Assembly (NCBI RefSeq): GCF_000219605.1
Contig: NC_015740.1
Coordinates: 4,092,001-4,156,000 of the forward strand
Length of the DNA stretch: 64,000 nucleotides
Direction of reading: 5' to 3'
Source: Stutzerimonas stutzeri
GTDB taxonomy: Bacteria > Pseudomonadota > Gammaproteobacteria > Pseudomonadales > Pseudomonadaceae
Below, in pieces: positions 16,651-25,994 of the stretch. Positions within the stretch are counted from its first letter, which is position 1. Each line of letters begins with the position of its first letter. The notes beneath the pieces were generated by a model. It searched no databases and was not told the DNA's origin. It saw nothing but the letters and a program-made list of their open reading frames with translations. The position numbers were made by a program, and so were the translations under genes.

Positions 16651-17973
16651 CTAACGCGAATGGCCGGCCATACGCACTGCGCCGCGCCCGCTGCCATGCA
16701 CCCGAACGCAATTGCGTCCGGCCTTCTTGGCGCCATACAGCGCCTGATCGGCAGCCTTGATGACTTCCTCCGGGCTGCGTTGGTCGCTCTGCCGCTCGGC
16801 CACCCCGATACTGATGGTCACCGACACCTGCGCTGTCGACGAATGACCACGCGCCATACGTCCCTGGCGGTCATCCTTGGGTCGCTTGCTGGCGTCACGC
16901 AGTTGCAGGGCGTACCCCTCAATCGCTTGGCGGACAGCCTCCAGGTGCGGCAGACACTGCTCGACGCTACGCCCCGGAAACACCAGAGTGAACTCCTCGC
17001 CACCGTAGCGATAGGCGCGCCCGCCACCACCGACCTTGCGTAGGCGGCTGGCCACCATCTTCAGCACCTGGTCGCCGACATCATGGCCATGGGTATCGTT
17101 GAAACTCTTGAAATGATCCACGTCCGCCATGGCCAGCACGTACTGCCGGCCGAGGCGCTGCAGTCGCTCGTTCAGCGCACGCCGCCCCGGCAGACCGGTC
17201 AGCTCGTCGCGAAAGGCCATGAGATAGGCTTCGTGAGCGATGGCCACGACCAGCATGAGCAACACATGGCTGCTGAGGATATTCAGTGCGGCGATGCGAC
17301 TGAACGTCTGGGGCAGCATCAGCAGCAAGGCGATCAGCGCGACGATCTGCGCCGCATGTGAAGGCCTGGGCTGCCGCAGGTACTGCACTACCAGCAGCGT
17401 CAGCGCAATGAGGAAAGCCGGATAGGCCAGCTGGATGAGTGGCAGCCAGTCGGTCTGCAGGGAAGGCCAGCGAATCACCACCAGCCAGCTATGCAGCGCG
17501 TCTGGAAACCGCTTCGCCAACGCGACTGCAACGACGCTCACAGAAAACAGCACTGCCGCCCGGGCGAGCCCATCCTGCGCCAGATGACTGCGCTCGCGCC
17601 ACAGCCCGTACAACCCATACAGCAGCGGCAGCAGCAGGCTGCACAGATGGAACGTCAGCGCAGCGTCGCCCAGCAATTGGCCATGGGCCCGATAGTAGTC
17701 CGCGTGGGTATCGAGCAGGAAATAGGCGATATAGACGCAGAGCAGCAGGAACAGCTCGCGGATGCGGCCGTACATCGCGCACAGCGCCCCACCGAGCAGC
17801 AACAGTACCGTCGGCAGCACGTTGTACAGCGAGGTGAAGAACACGTTCAGCGCCAACTGGCGTGCGACCACCTCACCGCCTAGCAGCAATGCCAGCGGTG
17901 CGAGGAAATGGCCGAAGCGAGGCGAGTAGGAGCGCGACACGAGGATTCCGGCGCAGCCGAGAAAAGCTGGCAT
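16651..17973 (-). CDS. Membrane-bound diguanylate cyclase (GGDEF)
   Basis: Likely makes c-di-GMP from two GTP. 440 residues: the first about 240 form a membrane domain of roughly seven to eight hydrophobic segments of no named family that I can assign, then a GGDEF domain (from FRDELTGLPGRRAL to the end). The catalytic motif is intact (YGGEEF), with MADVDHFKSFNDTHGHDVGD metal and GTP contacts. The position of the inhibitory RxxD site is occupied by RAYR, so product inhibition may be absent. A low-complexity Arg/Lys insert (KRPKDDRQGRMARGHSS) interrupts the domain. It lies between two acyl-CoA dehydrogenase genes on the same strand, 138 bp from the downstream one. Confidence 0.92.
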   Translation of the reverse strand: MPAFLGCAGILVSRSYSPRFGHFLAPLALLLGGEVVARQLALNVFFTSLYNVLPTVLLLLGGALCAMYGRIRELFLLLCVYIAYFLLDTHADYYRAHGQLLGDAALTFHLCSLLLPLLYGLYGLWRERSHLAQDGLARAAVLFSVSVVAVALAKRFPDALHSWLVVIRWPSLQTDWLPLIQLAYPAFLIALTLLVVQYLRQPRPSHAAQIVALIALLLMLPQTFSRIAALNILSSHVLLMLVVAIAHEAYLMAFRDELTGLPGRRALNERLQRLGRQYVLAMADVDHFKSFNDTHGHDVGDQVLKMVASRLRKVGGGGRAYRYGGEEFTLVFPGRSVEQCLPHLEAVRQAIEGYALQLRDASKRPKDDRQGRMARGHSSTAQVSVTISIGVAERQSDQRSPEEVIKAADQALYGAKKAGRNCVRVHGSGRGAVRMAGHSR

Positions 17974-18052
17974 TTTGCCTTAACGGTCGCGGTTGTGCAG
18001 CCAAAAGGTCGCGAAACCGCAACCGCTTGGCAAACCGGCAATGGCACGGCGC

Positions 18053-18081
18053 AAAAAAAAAGCCGCTGCGGATGCAGCGGC
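18053..18081 (-). terminator. Intrinsic terminator after the second acyl-CoA dehydrogenase
   Basis: GCCGCTGC (18062-18069) and GCAGCGGC (18074-18081) form an eight-base-pair stem with a GGAT loop. On the minus strand it is followed by nine T (the A-run 18053-18061). It lies 20 bp beyond the stop of the gene ending at 18101. Confidence 0.92.
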
Positions 18082-18100
18082 TTTCTTCAGCGACAACCGA

Positions 18101-19906
18101 TCAGTAGCCGAGGGCGAAATCTTCCTCGGCCATCTGCATCAGGTTGTCGGCGCCGGACAGCATCGCGTCCACATGCATACGGGTACGCGGCAGGATGCGC
18201 TGGAAGTAGAAGCGCGCGGTCTGCAACTTGGCCTTGTAGAACGCCTCATCAGAAGTGCCTTCAGCAAGCTTCTCGGCAGCAACCCGAGCCATGTCAGCCC
18301 AGAAATAGGCGAGGCAGGCGTAACCGGAATACATGCAGTAATCGACGGACGCCGCACCGACCATTTCGCGGTCTTTCATCGCCGCCATGCCGATCTTCAT
18401 GGTCAGCTCACCCCACTCCTTGTTCAGCTGGGCCAGGGGGGTGACGAATTCCTTGATGGCTTCGTTGCCTTCCTGGTTCTGGCAGAACTTGTGCACGATC
18501 TTGGTGAAGGACTTCAGTGCCTCACCCTGGGTCATCAGCACCTTGCGGCCCAGCAGGTCCAGCGCCTGGATGCCGGTGGTGCCCTCGTACAGCATGGAGA
18601 TACGCGCGTCACGCACGTTCTGCTCCATGCCCCACTCGGCGATGAAGCCGTGACCACCGTAGATCTGCACGCCGTGGTTGGCCGCTTCGAAGCCCACTTC
18701 GGTCATGAATGCCTTGGCGATCGGCGTGAGGAAGGCCAGCAGCGTGTCGGCCTGCTTCTTCTGCTCTTCATCCTGGCTGTTCTTGACGATGTCGACCTGC
18801 TTGGCGGTGAAGTAAACCATTGCGCGGTTGCCCTCGGCGAACGCCTTCATGGTCAACAGCATGCGACGCACGTCCGGATGCACGATGATCGGATCGGCTG
18901 GCTTTTCCGGCGCCTTGGGGCCGCTCAGCGCACGCATCTGCAGGCGCTCGCGGGCGTACTTGATGCCGCCCTGGAAGGCCACTTCGGCGTGGGCCAGGCC
19001 CTGCAGCGCGGTACCAAGGCGCGCGGCGTTCATGAAGGTGAACATCGCGTTCAGGCCCTTGTTCGGCGGGCCGATCAGGAAGCCAGTGGCGCCGTCGAAG
19101 TTCATCACGCAGGTGGCGTTGCCGTGGATACCCATCTTGTGCTCGATGGAGCCGCAGGACACGCCGTTGCGCTCGCCCGCCTCGCCTTCGGCGTTGGGCA
19201 GGAACTTGGGAACGATGAACAGGGAGATGCCCTTGGTGCCAGCCGGAGCATCGGGCAGGCGAGCCAATACGATATGGACGATGTTCTCGGCCATGTCGTG
19301 CTCACCGGAGGAAATGAAGATCTTGGTGCCGTTCAGCTTGTAGCTGCCGTCGGCCTGGGGCTCGGCCTTGGTGCGCAGCATGCCCAGATCGGTACCGCAG
19401 TGCGGCTCGGTCAGGCACATCGTGCCGGTCCACTGGCCGGATACCAGCTTGGTCAGGTAGGTGTGCTTCTGATCGTCGGTACCGTGGGTGGCGATGGTGT
19501 TCATGCAGCCGTGGGACAGGCCGGGGTACATGCCCCAAGACCAGTTGGCCTGACCGATCATTTCGCTGATCGCCAGACCGAGGGATTCGGGCAGACCCTG
19601 ACCGCCGTGCTCGACGTCATGGGCCAGGCTCGGCCAGCCGCCTGCCACGTACTGCTCGTAAGCTTCCTTGAAACCGGTCGGCGTCTTCACACCCGACTCG
19701 CTCCAGGTACAGCCTTCAATGTCGCCGACGCGGTTCAGCGGAGCGAGTACCTGCTCACAGAACTTCGCGCCCTCATCGAGAATGGCATTGACCATGTCCG
19801 GGGTGGCGTCTTCACATCCCGGGAGGCTCTGATAGTGCGCCTCGTAGCCGAGCAGCTCGTCACGTACGAAACGGATATCGCGCAAGGGGGCCTTGTAATC
19901 GGGCAT
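18101..19906 (-). CDS. Acyl-CoA dehydrogenase, large type, second paralogue (PsrA-box promoter)
   Basis: FAD-dependent beta-oxidation enzyme by family; 601 residues with the extended C-terminal domain. Signatures: [58 protein letters not shown] and [16 protein letters not shown]. The start [19 protein letters not shown] parallels the first paralogue (MADYQAPLRDMRFVLNEVF), so these are ancient duplicates. ATG 19906 has GAGG nine bases upstream. About 100 bp before the start lie two abutting PsrA boxes, which predict de-repression by long-chain fatty acids; a strong terminator makes it a single-gene unit. As I recall it corresponds to one of PA0506-PA0508. Confidence 0.93.
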   Translation of the reverse strand: MPDYKAPLRDIRFVRDELLGYEAHYQSLPGCEDATPDMVNAILDEGAKFCEQVLAPLNRVGDIEGCTWSESGVKTPTGFKEAYEQYVAGGWPSLAHDVEHGGQGLPESLGLAISEMIGQANWSWGMYPGLSHGCMNTIATHGTDDQKHTYLTKLVSGQWTGTMCLTEPHCGTDLGMLRTKAEPQADGSYKLNGTKIFISSGEHDMAENIVHIVLARLPDAPAGTKGISLFIVPKFLPNAEGEAGERNGVSCGSIEHKMGIHGNATCVMNFDGATGFLIGPPNKGLNAMFTFMNAARLGTALQGLAHAEVAFQGGIKYARERLQMRALSGPKAPEKPADPIIVHPDVRRMLLTMKAFAEGNRAMVYFTAKQVDIVKNSQDEEQKKQADTLLAFLTPIAKAFMTEVGFEAANHGVQIYGGHGFIAEWGMEQNVRDARISMLYEGTTGIQALDLLGRKVLMTQGEALKSFTKIVHKFCQNQEGNEAIKEFVTPLAQLNKEWGELTMKIGMAAMKDREMVGAASVDYCMYSGYACLAYFWADMARVAAEKLAEGTSDEAFYKAKLQTARFYFQRILPRTRMHVDAMLSGADNLMQMAEEDFALGY

Positions 19907-20001
19907 AGCGTAAACCTCAGCGGTGAGTTCTTGTTGCAGCTGACCGGCAAGTCCGGCCATTCGAATTCGATTCCGACCGTCGGACGATACGCCCGACGGG
20001 T

Positions 20002-20028
20002 CAAACAGGCGTTTGAAACATACGTTTC
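20002..20028. promoter_or_regulatory. Two abutting PsrA boxes
   Basis: CAAAC-AGGC-GTTTG (20002-20015) and GAAAC-ATAC-GTTTC (20015-20028) both match the published PsrA consensus (G/C)AAAC-N2-4-GTTT(G/C) and share base 20015. They lie 96-122 bp upstream of the acyl-CoA dehydrogenase start at 19906. PsrA is the TetR-family fatty-acid sensor of pseudomonads; psrA itself is not in the window. The rest of the 367-bp gap (19907-20273) shows nothing else I can name. Confidence 0.8.
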
Positions 20029-20273
20029 GACCTGAGCGATGTCAAGCAGGGGAAGGGTCGCCATCGATCGGCTGAATCGGCCAGATTACGGGCACAGTCG
20101 CACCGGCCTCGACGCCAGGCAAGGCAGATGGGTCTACTGGAAATGCATTGTTGCAATCACTTGTCGGGGTGGCGTAAGCGATGGCGAGCCAGACAACGAG
20201 CGTGGAAACAGCCGAACAGGCGCCTGGCAAAGCGGCGCGCTCGCAGCAAGAGAATGGGGAGCGGGAAGCTCGA

Positions 20274-20522
20274 TCAGGCCTGAGTGTCGATCAGCGTACC
20301 GAGCACTTCGTCGGCGCTCTGGATCATGCGGGTGCCGAGTTTGGCAGTGTGCTCGCCGAGCTTCAGCTGGATCAGCTCTTCGGTGAGATCGGCGACCGCC
20401 TGGGAATTGCCCAGCGCGGGCGCACTGGCGGAGGCGATGCTGGATGCGGCCTGCTCGACGCGCTGCTGACCGTTCTGGAAGGCGCTCAGTCCGGCGCCCA
20501 TGAGGCTGTTGGTGATCTGCAT
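20274..20522 (-). CDS. Small protein with a flagellar hook/rod-like C-terminus
   Basis: 82 residues, not assigned to a named family. The middle is Ala/Ser-rich and helical (VEQAASSIASASAPALGNSQ); the C-terminus GTRMIQSADEVLGTLIDTQA resembles the last helix of flagellar rod and hook proteins, which typically end NTKVI..ADEMLQTLINLKR. It lies 64 bp downstream of bioD on the same strand and could be the last gene of the biotin transcript. As I recall, a small protein sits at the same place in P. aeruginosa (PA0505). The resemblance is my reading, not a search result, and no flagellar gene is nearby. Confidence 0.75.
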   Translation of the reverse strand: MQITNSLMGAGLSAFQNGQQRVEQAASSIASASAPALGNSQAVADLTEELIQLKLGEHTAKLGTRMIQSADEVLGTLIDTQA

Positions 20523-20586
20523 GGCTCGCTCCGAGCGCTATCAGGTAGCCATCATTCAAGCAGATGCCGGTTGCGCCGACAAGGCG

Positions 20587-21297
20587 CTAGTTCGTGGAAC
20601 CTCGACCGCTCGGCAGATGCAGGGCGTCGAGCGACAGATGGCGGGCGACCTGCTGCGCGCTCGGCTGGTCAAGGCGTGGCACACGGCCGAGGCACGGTGC
20701 TGGCAGCAGCTCGGCCAGCGTCGCCAGATTCTCCTCCAGACGCGAGGTTGCCGGATCGACGATGTTGGCCACCCAGCCGGCCAGTACCAGCCCATCCCGG
20801 GCAATCGCCTCGGCACTGAGCACGGCGTGATTGATGCAGCCCAGCCGCACGCCAACCACCAGGATCACCGGCAAACCCAGTGCCTGCGCAACCGCCGAAA
20901 GACTTTCCCGCGCGCTGAGCGGCACGCGCCAGCCACCCGCACCTTCAACCAGGGTGAAATCGGCCTGCCGCGCTAACACCGTACGTATCACCTGAACCAA
21001 GCGTTCGGCACTCAGCTCGACACCGGCTTCACGAGCGGCGATATGCGGCGCGATCGCCGGCGCGAAGGCGAACGGGTTGACCGCCGCGTATTCCAGCGCC
21101 GGGCTGCATTCGGCCTGCAGCGCCAGCGCATCGCTGTTGCGCAAGCCGGCGTCGGTCAGCTCGCAGCCAGAGGCGATCGGCTTGATCGCCGCGGTGGACA
21201 ACCCCTGTGAGCGCGCGGCATGCAAAAGGCCGGCGGCGATGGTGGTTTTGCCGACGTCGGTATCGGTGCCGGCGATGAAGAAGGCGCGACTCATCAT
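20587..21297 (-). CDS. bioD: BioD, dethiobiotin synthetase
   Basis: ATP-dependent closure of the ureido ring of dethiobiotin from 7,8-diaminopelargonate and CO2. 236 residues with an N-terminal P-loop variant [18 protein letters not shown], and the [12 protein letters not shown] signature. The start overlaps the bioC stop (ATG 21297 against TGA 21296-21294); a second ATG follows immediately. It is the last canonical gene of the bioB-F-H-C-D operon. Confidence 0.96.
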   Translation of the reverse strand: MMSRAFFIAGTDTDVGKTTIAAGLLHAARSQGLSTAAIKPIASGCELTDAGLRNSDALALQAECSPALEYAAVNPFAFAPAIAPHIAAREAGVELSAERLVQVIRTVLARQADFTLVEGAGGWRVPLSARESLSAVAQALGLPVILVVGVRLGCINHAVLSAEAIARDGLVLAGWVANIVDPATSRLEENLATLAELLPAPCLGRVPRLDQPSAQQVARHLSLDALHLPSGRGSTN

Positions 21298-22091
21298 GGT
21301 TCCTTACGCAGAATCCCGTAGACGACCTGATAGGTGGCGGGCAGCCCCTCGGCCTGGCGGTAGCGCTCGTAGGCGTCGACCAGCGCTCGGATGCGTGCGC
21401 GACCGGTCAGCCCGCCCGGTCGACCGGGGTTGAGGTTGTGCGCGCCGAGCGCCTTGAGTTCGTGGGTCAGCTGCCGCAGATCGGCAAAATGCAGCACCTC
21501 GGGGCGAACCTCGAGGCCGAGCAGTTGCAGACCGCTGTCCCGGCAGAGTCGCTGGTAGGTGTCCAGGGTGCGAAAACGGTTGACGTGGGTAAAACCGTCC
21601 ACCGCCTGCCAGCTGTCACGCAGCTCCTGCAGGGTACCCACACACAGGCTGCTGAAGGCAAAGGTGCCGCCTCGGCGAAGCACCCGTCGCGCCTCGCCGA
21701 GCACGCTGGCGAAATCTTCGCACCACTGCAGGGCCAGGCTGGAAAAGATCAGGTCCAGGCCAGCATCGCGCAGCGGCAGGCGTTCGGCGTCGCCAGCCAC
21801 GAAATACCGCGCGCCTCCCTGCGGCCGGGCATGGCGCAGCATTCCTTCGGCGATATCCAGTGCGACACCCTCGGCGTGCACGAAGCGGCTTCCCAGCACG
21901 CGAGAGAAATAGCCGGTGCCGCTACCCAGATCGAGCCAGCTGGCGACCTGCAGATCGGCGGGCAGCCGCGCCAGCAGCTGGTTGCCGACCTGCCGCTGCA
22001 GGGCCGCGACGCTGTCGTAGCTGGCCGCCGCGCGGGAAAAGGACGCGGCGACCTGGCGCTTGTCCGGCAACAGGGCAGTGCTGTCAGTCAT
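21294..22091 (-). CDS. bioC: BioC, malonyl-ACP O-methyltransferase
   Basis: SAM-dependent methyltransferase that methylates malonyl-ACP to let the fatty-acid enzymes build pimeloyl-ACP methyl ester. 265 residues; motif I is [12 protein letters not shown], then [11 protein letters not shown] and [14 protein letters not shown]. The true start is [22 protein letters not shown] at 22091, overlapping the bioH stop by eight bases; the open frame upstream is within bioH. Confidence 0.95.
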   Translation of the reverse strand: MTDSTALLPDKRQVAASFSRAAASYDSVAALQRQVGNQLLARLPADLQVASWLDLGSGTGYFSRVLGSRFVHAEGVALDIAEGMLRHARPQGGARYFVAGDAERLPLRDAGLDLIFSSLALQWCEDFASVLGEARRVLRRGGTFAFSSLCVGTLQELRDSWQAVDGFTHVNRFRTLDTYQRLCRDSGLQLLGLEVRPEVLHFADLRQLTHELKALGAHNLNPGRPGGLTGRARIRALVDAYERYRQAEGLPATYQVVYGILRKEP

Positions 22092-22809
22092 CCTCGCCCT
22101 CACCCATGAAGGCCAGCATGGCCGTCGCCACGTCTTCCGCGCGTTCCAGCGGCAAACCATGGCTGGCATTGGCCAGCACATCGACCTCCACATCCGGCAG
22201 GCAGGCCAGCAACGCCTCGGCCGCGGCCGCCGGTACCAGCGCATCGCTGCCGGCGAACAGGTGCAGCTGCGGCCCGACATAGCGCTGCAGTGCCGCGCGC
22301 CCGTCCAGTTCGGCGAGCAGGCGCAGACCCGCGGCCGACACCGCCTGCGGCTGATCCAGCAGGCTCACCTGCAATTGTCGGGCAAGGGTGCGTGGATCGT
22401 AGGCGCCGCGACTGCAGAGCAAACTGAAGCGCTTGAGCGTGTCGTCCGGGCCGAGGCGGAAGGCTTCCTCGAAGGCATCGAACACTTCCGCTTGCATGGC
22501 CGTCGGCCAGTCGTCGCGACTGCGAAAGCAGGGATTGCTGCAGATGGTGATCAGGCCGGGGCAGCTGTCGCCGCGACGCGCGGCCAGTTGCGTGGCCAGC
22601 ATGCCGCCCAGAGACCAGCCGGCCAACCAGCTGTCAGGCGGCACTCGCGCATCCAGTTCGTCAAGCCAGGCGCCGGATTGCGGTTGCGTTGGCAGCAACG
22701 CGATCTCGACCTGCAACCGCGGTTCACGCTCGCGCAGCAGTTCGGCCAGGGGTTCCAGCGCCGCCGGGCCAAAGGCCCAGCCGGGCAGCAGAATCAGTCG
22801 ATCACGCAT
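22084..22809 (-). CDS. bioH: BioH, pimeloyl-ACP methyl ester carboxylesterase
   Basis: Alpha/beta hydrolase that removes the methyl group from pimeloyl-ACP methyl ester, ending the pimelate phase. 241 residues; N-terminus [21 protein letters not shown], nucleophile elbow GWSLGG, an Asp in [18 protein letters not shown] and a C-terminal His in [14 protein letters not shown] complete the triad. It overlaps bioF (8 bases upstream) and bioC (8 bases downstream), showing tight translational coupling. Confidence 0.95.
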   Translation of the reverse strand: MRDRLILLPGWAFGPAALEPLAELLREREPRLQVEIALLPTQPQSGAWLDELDARVPPDSWLAGWSLGGMLATQLAARRGDSCPGLITICSNPCFRSRDDWPTAMQAEVFDAFEEAFRLGPDDTLKRFSLLCSRGAYDPRTLARQLQVSLLDQPQAVSAAGLRLLAELDGRAALQRYVGPQLHLFAGSDALVPAAAAEALLACLPDVEVDVLANASHGLPLERAEDVATAMLAFMGEGEDD

Positions 22810-23980
22810 CGTCGCACTCCTCGGGCAACAGGGCCCAGCACTCGGCCAGCGCCTCCAGCAGGCGCTCGAGCTGCGCATCGCTGTGACTCGCGGTGAGGGT
22901 AATCCGCAGCCGCGCGCTACCGGCCGGAACGGTCGGCGGACGTATGGCGCCGACCAGGATGCCGCGCTCGCGCAGCAAGGCCGACAACCTCAGCGCCCGC
23001 GCGCTGCTGCCCACCAGCACCGGCTGGATCGGCGTCGGGCTGGCCATCAGCGTCAGGCCGATCTGCGCCGCGCCGGCCCGAAAGCGCGCGACCAGTCGGT
23101 TCAGCTGGTCTCTGCGCCAGCCCTCGCTGCGCAGCAGCTCCAGGCTTTTCAGTGTGGCACAGGCCACCGCCGGCGGCTGGCTGGTGGTGTAGATGTAGGG
23201 ACGGGCGAACTGGATCAGCGTTTCGATCAGTTCCTCGCTGCCGGCGACGAAGGCACCCGCGGTACCGAAGGCCTTGCCGAGGGTGCCGACCAACACCGGC
23301 ACCTCGTCGATCCCGAGACCGAAATGCTCGGCGATGCCGCCGCCGGTGGCGCCCAGCGGGCCGAAGCCGTGGGCATCGTCGACCATCACCCAGGCGCCAT
23401 GTCGCTTCGCCTCGGCGCAGAGCGCCGGCAGGTCGGCGAGGTCGCCGTCCATGCTGAACACGCCATCGGTGACCACCAGGGTGTTGCCGCTGGCCTTCTG
23501 CAGTCGCTTGGCGAGGCTGCTCGCGTCGTTATGCAAATAGCGAGAGAAGCGCGCACCACTGAGCAGACCGGCATCGAGCAGGGAGGCGTGATTGAGGCGA
23601 TCTTCCAGCACCGTGTCGCCCTGCCCGACCAACGCGGTCACCGCCGCCAGATTGGCCATGTAGCCGGTGGAGAACAACAGCGCACGCGGCCGGCCGGCGA
23701 ACTCGGCAAGCGCCTCCTCCAACTGGTGATGCGGCGTGCTGTGACCGATCACCAGATGCGAGGCACCGCCGCCCACGCCCCAGGTCGCGGCGCCCTGCTG
23801 CAGCGCCGCGATCACCTCGGGATGGTTGGCCAGGCCCAGGTAGTCGTTGGAGCTGAACGCCAGCAGGCGTTCACCGTCGACCGTCACCTCAGGCCCTTGC
23901 GGACTCTGCAGCAGCGGACGCCGGCGATAGAGGTGCTCGGCACGACGGGCGGCGAGGCGGGAAGCGAGATCGAATGTCAT
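22802..23980 (-). CDS. bioF: BioF, 8-amino-7-oxononanoate synthase
   Basis: PLP enzyme condensing pimeloyl-ACP with alanine. 392 residues. Signatures: [40 protein letters not shown] and the PLP lysine in [15 protein letters not shown] 23980 starts [19 protein letters not shown], as in other pseudomonads. It lies 106 bp downstream of bioB with no terminator and overlaps bioH. Confidence 0.96.
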   Translation of the reverse strand: MTFDLASRLAARRAEHLYRRRPLLQSPQGPEVTVDGERLLAFSSNDYLGLANHPEVIAALQQGAATWGVGGGASHLVIGHSTPHHQLEEALAEFAGRPRALLFSTGYMANLAAVTALVGQGDTVLEDRLNHASLLDAGLLSGARFSRYLHNDASSLAKRLQKASGNTLVVTDGVFSMDGDLADLPALCAEAKRHGAWVMVDDAHGFGPLGATGGGIAEHFGLGIDEVPVLVGTLGKAFGTAGAFVAGSEELIETLIQFARPYIYTTSQPPAVACATLKSLELLRSEGWRRDQLNRLVARFRAGAAQIGLTLMASPTPIQPVLVGSSARALRLSALLRERGILVGAIRPPTVPAGSARLRITLTASHSDAQLERLLEALAECWALLPEECDDA

Positions 23981-24086
23981 GGCAGGAACCGGAGACCGTG
24001 AACAACCGCAAGCGGGCCGTCACTGCGAAGAAACCAGAGCAGGCACCGGGAGGACGAACGCGACGCTCATCCCCCCGGCGAGAAGA

Positions 24087-25142
24087 TCAGACCGCGGCGT
24101 TGTAGAACAGCTTGCTGTCGCGCTGCTCGATCAGCGCCTGCTCGATGGCTGCCTGGTGCACCTCGTCGGCGTGCTCCTGACGTTCTTCCGGCTTGATGCC
24201 CAGACGCGCGAACAGCTGCATGTCCCTGTCCGCCTGCGGGTTGGCGGTGGTCAGCAGCTTCTCGCCGTAGAAGATCGAATTGGCACCCGCGAAGAAGGCC
24301 AGGGCCTGCATCTGCTCGTTCATCTGTTCACGCCCGGCCGACAGACGCACATGGGATTTCGGCATCATGATCCGCGCCACGGCGAGCATGCGGATGAAGT
24401 CGAACGGATCGACGTCCTGTTCCTCGGCCAGCGGCGTGCCCTTGACCTTGACCAGCATGTTGATCGGCACCGACTCCGGGTGCTCCGGCAGGTTCGCCAG
24501 CTGGATCAGCAGGCCGGCGCGATCGTCCAGCGACTCACCCATGCCGAGGATGCCGCCCGAGCAGATCTTCATCCCCGCCTCGCGCACGTAGCTCAGCGTC
24601 TCCAGACGCTCGGCGTAGGTGCGGGTGGTGATGATGTTGCCGTAGAACTCCGGCGAGGTATCCAGGTTGTGGTTGTAGTAGTCCAGGCCCGCAGCGGCCA
24701 GGGCGCGGGTCTGCTCCTGATCCAGCTTGCCGAGGGTCATGCAGGTTTCCAGGCCCATGGCCTTGACGCCCTCGACCATCTTCAGCACGTAGGGCATGTC
24801 CTTGGCTGACGGATGCTTCCAGGCCGCGCCCATGCAGAAGCGGGTGGAGCCGATGGCCTTGGCCTCGGCTGCGGCCTCCAGCACCTTCTGCACTTCCATC
24901 AGTTTCTCTTTATCGAGACCGGTGTTGTAGTGACCGGACTGCGGGCAGTACTTGCAGTCTTCCGGGCAGGCACCGGTCTTGATCGAGAGCAGCGTGGAAA
25001 CCTGAACACGATTGGGGTCGAAGTGCTGGCGATGCACGGTCTGCGCCTGGAACAGCAGGTCGTTGAAGGGTTGCTCGAAGAGCGCCTTGACCTCGGCGAG
25101 AGACCAGTCGTGGCGGGTAACGGAAGCGGAGGTGGCGCTCAT
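24087..25142 (-). CDS. bioB: BioB, biotin synthase
   Basis: Radical-SAM enzyme inserting sulphur into dethiobiotin. 351 residues with the [4Fe-4S] motif CPEDCKYC and the N[2Fe-2S]-binding region ([16 protein letters not shown]). ATG 25142 is preferred: AAGGA sits six bases upstream, whereas ATG 25148 would be almost on top of the ribosome site. It is the promoter-proximal gene of bioB-F-H-C-D. A BirA operator half-site overlaps a TTGACA -35-like hexamer (minus strand, 25221-25216), so repression by biotinyl-BirA is predicted. Confidence 0.97.
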   Translation of the reverse strand: MSATSASVTRHDWSLAEVKALFEQPFNDLLFQAQTVHRQHFDPNRVQVSTLLSIKTGACPEDCKYCPQSGHYNTGLDKEKLMEVQKVLEAAAEAKAIGSTRFCMGAAWKHPSAKDMPYVLKMVEGVKAMGLETCMTLGKLDQEQTRALAAAGLDYYNHNLDTSPEFYGNIITTRTYAERLETLSYVREAGMKICSGGILGMGESLDDRAGLLIQLANLPEHPESVPINMLVKVKGTPLAEEQDVDPFDFIRMLAVARIMMPKSHVRLSAGREQMNEQMQALAFFAGANSIFYGEKLLTTANPQADRDMQLFARLGIKPEERQEHADEVHQAAIEQALIEQRDSKLFYNAAV

Positions 25143-25214
25143 GGGCATTCCTTGTAATTAATAGCGGCGCGGCGGCCTGACACGGATGCGGAATGGTTAG
25201 CCAAGCCCGATACG

Positions 25215-25246
25215 CTGTCAACCAGGAACGGAATCATGGTTTACAA
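25215..25246. promoter_or_regulatory. BirA operator between bioB and the comF-like gene
   Basis: CTGTCAACC-N14-GGTTTACAA matches the BirA operator TTGTAAACC-N14/15-GGTTTACAA at 16 of 18 half-site positions. The left half overlaps a TTGACA hexamer of the bioB promoter. The right half overlaps the start codon (25236) of the divergent comF-like gene. Confidence 0.85.
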
Positions 25247-25940
25247 CTGGTCAATTGTTGAACACCACTGCCTGCTCTGCGACGAGCGCTGCGAGGGTCA
25301 GCCGCTGTGCAGCCCCTGCGAGGCGGATCTGCCGTGGCTCGACGGTCGGTGCACGGTCTGCGCGGTCCCGCTGCCCAGCCGCGGCCTGGTCTGTGGCGAA
25401 TGCCTGAAGCGACCGCCCAGCTACGATCACGTCGAAGTGCCCTGGCGCTTCGCCTTCCCGGTGGATGCGCTGATCACCCGCTTCAAGCACCAGGCACGCT
25501 GGCCCTATGGCCGGCTGCTCGGCGAACGCCTGGCACATCATCTGGAGCATGCCTTCGCCGAGGGGCTGCCGCGGCCGGACCTGCTGCTGCCGGTGCCTTT
25601 GGCCCGTCGTCGCTTGCGCCAGCGCGGTTTCAACCAGGCGCAGATGCTCGCCGACTGGCTGAGCCGCCCACTGGGCATCGCCACCGACGCCCGCGTGCTC
25701 GAACGTGTGCTCGACACCCCGGCTCAGCAGCAGCTGGACGCCGCCACCCGCCGCCGCAACCTGCGTCAGGCCTTCGCCATCGCAACCGGTGCCGACGTCA
25801 AGGGCCGGCATCTGGCGCTGGTCGACGATGTGCTGACCACCGGCGCGACAGCCGAAGCCCTTGCGCGCCTGCTCAAGCGCGCCGGCGCCGAACGGGTCGA
25901 TGTCTATTGCCTGGCGCGCACCCCGAAACCAGGCGAATGA
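25236..25940 (+). CDS. ComF/GntX-family phosphoribosyltransferase
   Basis: 234 residues. The N-terminal zinc-ribbon-like part has four CxxC pairs (CLLCDERC, CSPC, CTVC, CGEC); the C-terminal type I phosphoribosyltransferase domain has the PRPP loop LALVDDVLTTGAT. Relatives act in DNA uptake (ComF) or gluconate/competence-linked metabolism (GntX); the substrate is unknown. ATG 25236 has AGGAA seven bases upstream. Its ribosome site and start lie inside the BirA operator, so biotin status may also affect this gene. Such genes neighbour biotin genes in many gammaproteobacteria. Confidence 0.9.
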   Translation: MVYNWSIVEHHCLLCDERCEGQPLCSPCEADLPWLDGRCTVCAVPLPSRGLVCGECLKRPPSYDHVEVPWRFAFPVDALITRFKHQARWPYGRLLGERLAHHLEHAFAEGLPRPDLLLPVPLARRRLRQRGFNQAQMLADWLSRPLGIATDARVLERVLDTPAQQQLDAATRRRNLRQAFAIATGADVKGRHLALVDDVLTTGATAEALARLLKRAGAERVDVYCLARTPKPGE

Positions 25941-25994
25941 AGCCGCCGACCGATGGAGGGCGTACACTGGACGACCTAGTCAGCGGAGCCGGTC

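Noticed and set aside
25195..25221. Full sigma-70 promoter for bioB built on TTGACA
   Set aside because: The -35-like hexamer is clear, but no good -10 lies at 16-18 bp (TAACCA is poor), so only the operator is annotated.
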